A stretch of 64,000 nt of DNA, from the NCBI RefSeq assembly GCF_002407185.1, contig NZ_CP023563.1, forward strand, positions 3,534,001 to 3,598,000. The letters are read 5' to 3'. Below are positions 63,598 to 64,000 of the stretch, in pieces. Both the position numbers and the translations under genes were made by a program. The notes under the pieces are model-generated. The model had not been told where the DNA came from. It saw nothing but the letters and a program-made list of their open reading frames with translations, and ran no database searches. How positions within the stretch are numbered: the first letter of the stretch is position 1; each line of letters begins with the position of its first letter. The stretch comes from Brachybacterium vulturis (GTDB taxonomy: Bacteria > Actinomycetota > Actinomycetes > Actinomycetales > Dermabacteraceae).

Positions 63598-64000
63598 GTG
63601 CCACCGATCCGCTCCGTCCACGTCGCGCTCTGGGCGGCGTATGCCCTCGCGGCGATGGTGAACATCGGAGCCGTGATGGCGGACGCCGAGATGGCCCGGC
63701 GTCTCTCGCAGCCGCTGTTCGCCCCGCTGCTGCTGGCGGTGCTGCTGACCGCGGCCCCGCACCGCTCACGCACCACCACGCTGCTGATCGGCGGTCTGCT
63801 GTGCGCCTGGGCGGGCGACAGCCTCGGGCAGCTGCTGCCGCAGTCCGCCCAGCTGGTGACCGCGGCCGGCTTCCTGGGCGCGCTGATCTTCTACGCGGCC
63901 GCGCTGGCTCCGCTGTGGGCCCGCACCCGTGATGCGATGCGCATCGCGCTCGCCATCCCCTACGGCGCCGTGGTGATCGGGCTGTTCGTGGCCTGCGCGG
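63598..64000 (+). CDS. Lysoplasmalogenase-like (YhhN family) membrane protein, 3' end cut by window edge
   Basis: The first ~134 residues of a membrane protein. After a first hydrophobic segment, QPLFAPLLLAVLLTA and LLIGGLLCAWAGDSLGQLLP (the GD motif) match the N-terminal half of the YhhN family, whose members include eukaryotic lysoplasmalogenase TMEM86B and polytopic bacterial proteins. The frame is open to the end of the window. I infer the GTG start from TACTCT six bases upstream; the gene lies 173 bases downstream of argS with no other gene between. Confidence 0.72.
   Translation, partial: MPPIRSVHVALWAAYALAAMVNIGAVMADAEMARRLSQPLFAPLLLAVLLTAAPHRSRTTTLLIGGLLCAWAGDSLGQLLPQSAQLVTAAGFLGALIFYAAALAPLWARTRDAMRIALAIPYGAVVIGLFVACA

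Overview
The window is about 72% GC by eye, densely coded, and written in strong G/C third-position codons. The gene set points to a Gram-positive actinobacterium of the order Micrococcales. It includes Ku plus a three-domain LigD, DUF222-HNH, DUF5926 and YtrA-type GntR regulators, TANNNT −10 boxes, a DtxR-like iron box and many leaderless starts. A Brachybacterium-like (Dermabacteraceae) host is my best guess; it is inferred, not proven. I see no phage, insertion sequence, CRISPR array or rRNA. The window reads as ordinary chromosome with small accessory patches.

Layout, 1-20 kb. A partial lipase-maturation-factor-like membrane protein and an M50-like membrane protease come first, then a cold-shock protein. 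NHEJ genes follow: ligD on minus and ku on plus, with a DUF2975/XRE pair between them. Next are an SDR, an ABM monooxygenase and a VTT membrane protein. A mannitol PTS block (EIICBA, mtlD, HPr) converges on ptsI. A divergent SDR runs, without a stop, into an antisense tRNA-Ser(UGA). A YtrA-type GntR/ABC exporter operon, a PH-like membrane protein and two MDR oxidoreductases complete this part.

20-38 kb. Here lie a Cof-type phosphatase, serS with a divergent diacylglycerol kinase, a tandem pair of two-domain universal stress proteins, a YdeI/OmdA protein, pheA and a GNAT. A DUF222-HNH protein sits behind an AT-rich leader. A membrane protein/GntR/GNAT/GNAT operon diverges from a large phosphatase-like polytopic protein. 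DUF5926, glycosyltransferase and nitroreductase genes form an overlapping operon, followed by a cupin and glutaminase.

38-52 kb. A fused FAD/Fe-S D-lactate-type dehydrogenase is followed by an amino-acid catabolic cassette: an Lrp regulator divergent from ornithine cyclodeaminase and a CtlX-like citrulline hydrolase. Together these could convert citrulline to ornithine and then proline. A GAF regulator precedes an aldehyde dehydrogenase. A siderophore-type iron importer (ATPase, lipoprotein, double permease) sits under a DtxR-like box and diverges from a second cyclodeaminase paralog.

52-64 kb. This part holds a BCCT transporter, a uracil-type permease, a large unknown membrane protein, a three-gene overlapping operon (alpha/beta hydrolase, condensation-type acyltransferase, DUF6320 zinc-ribbon membrane protein), YccF plus a flavin reductase, argS, and the 5' part of a YhhN-like gene.

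The strongest global signal is regulatory. At least ten genes have a TANNNT hexamer exactly six bases before the start codon and mostly no Shine-Dalgarno, as expected for leaderless mRNAs.
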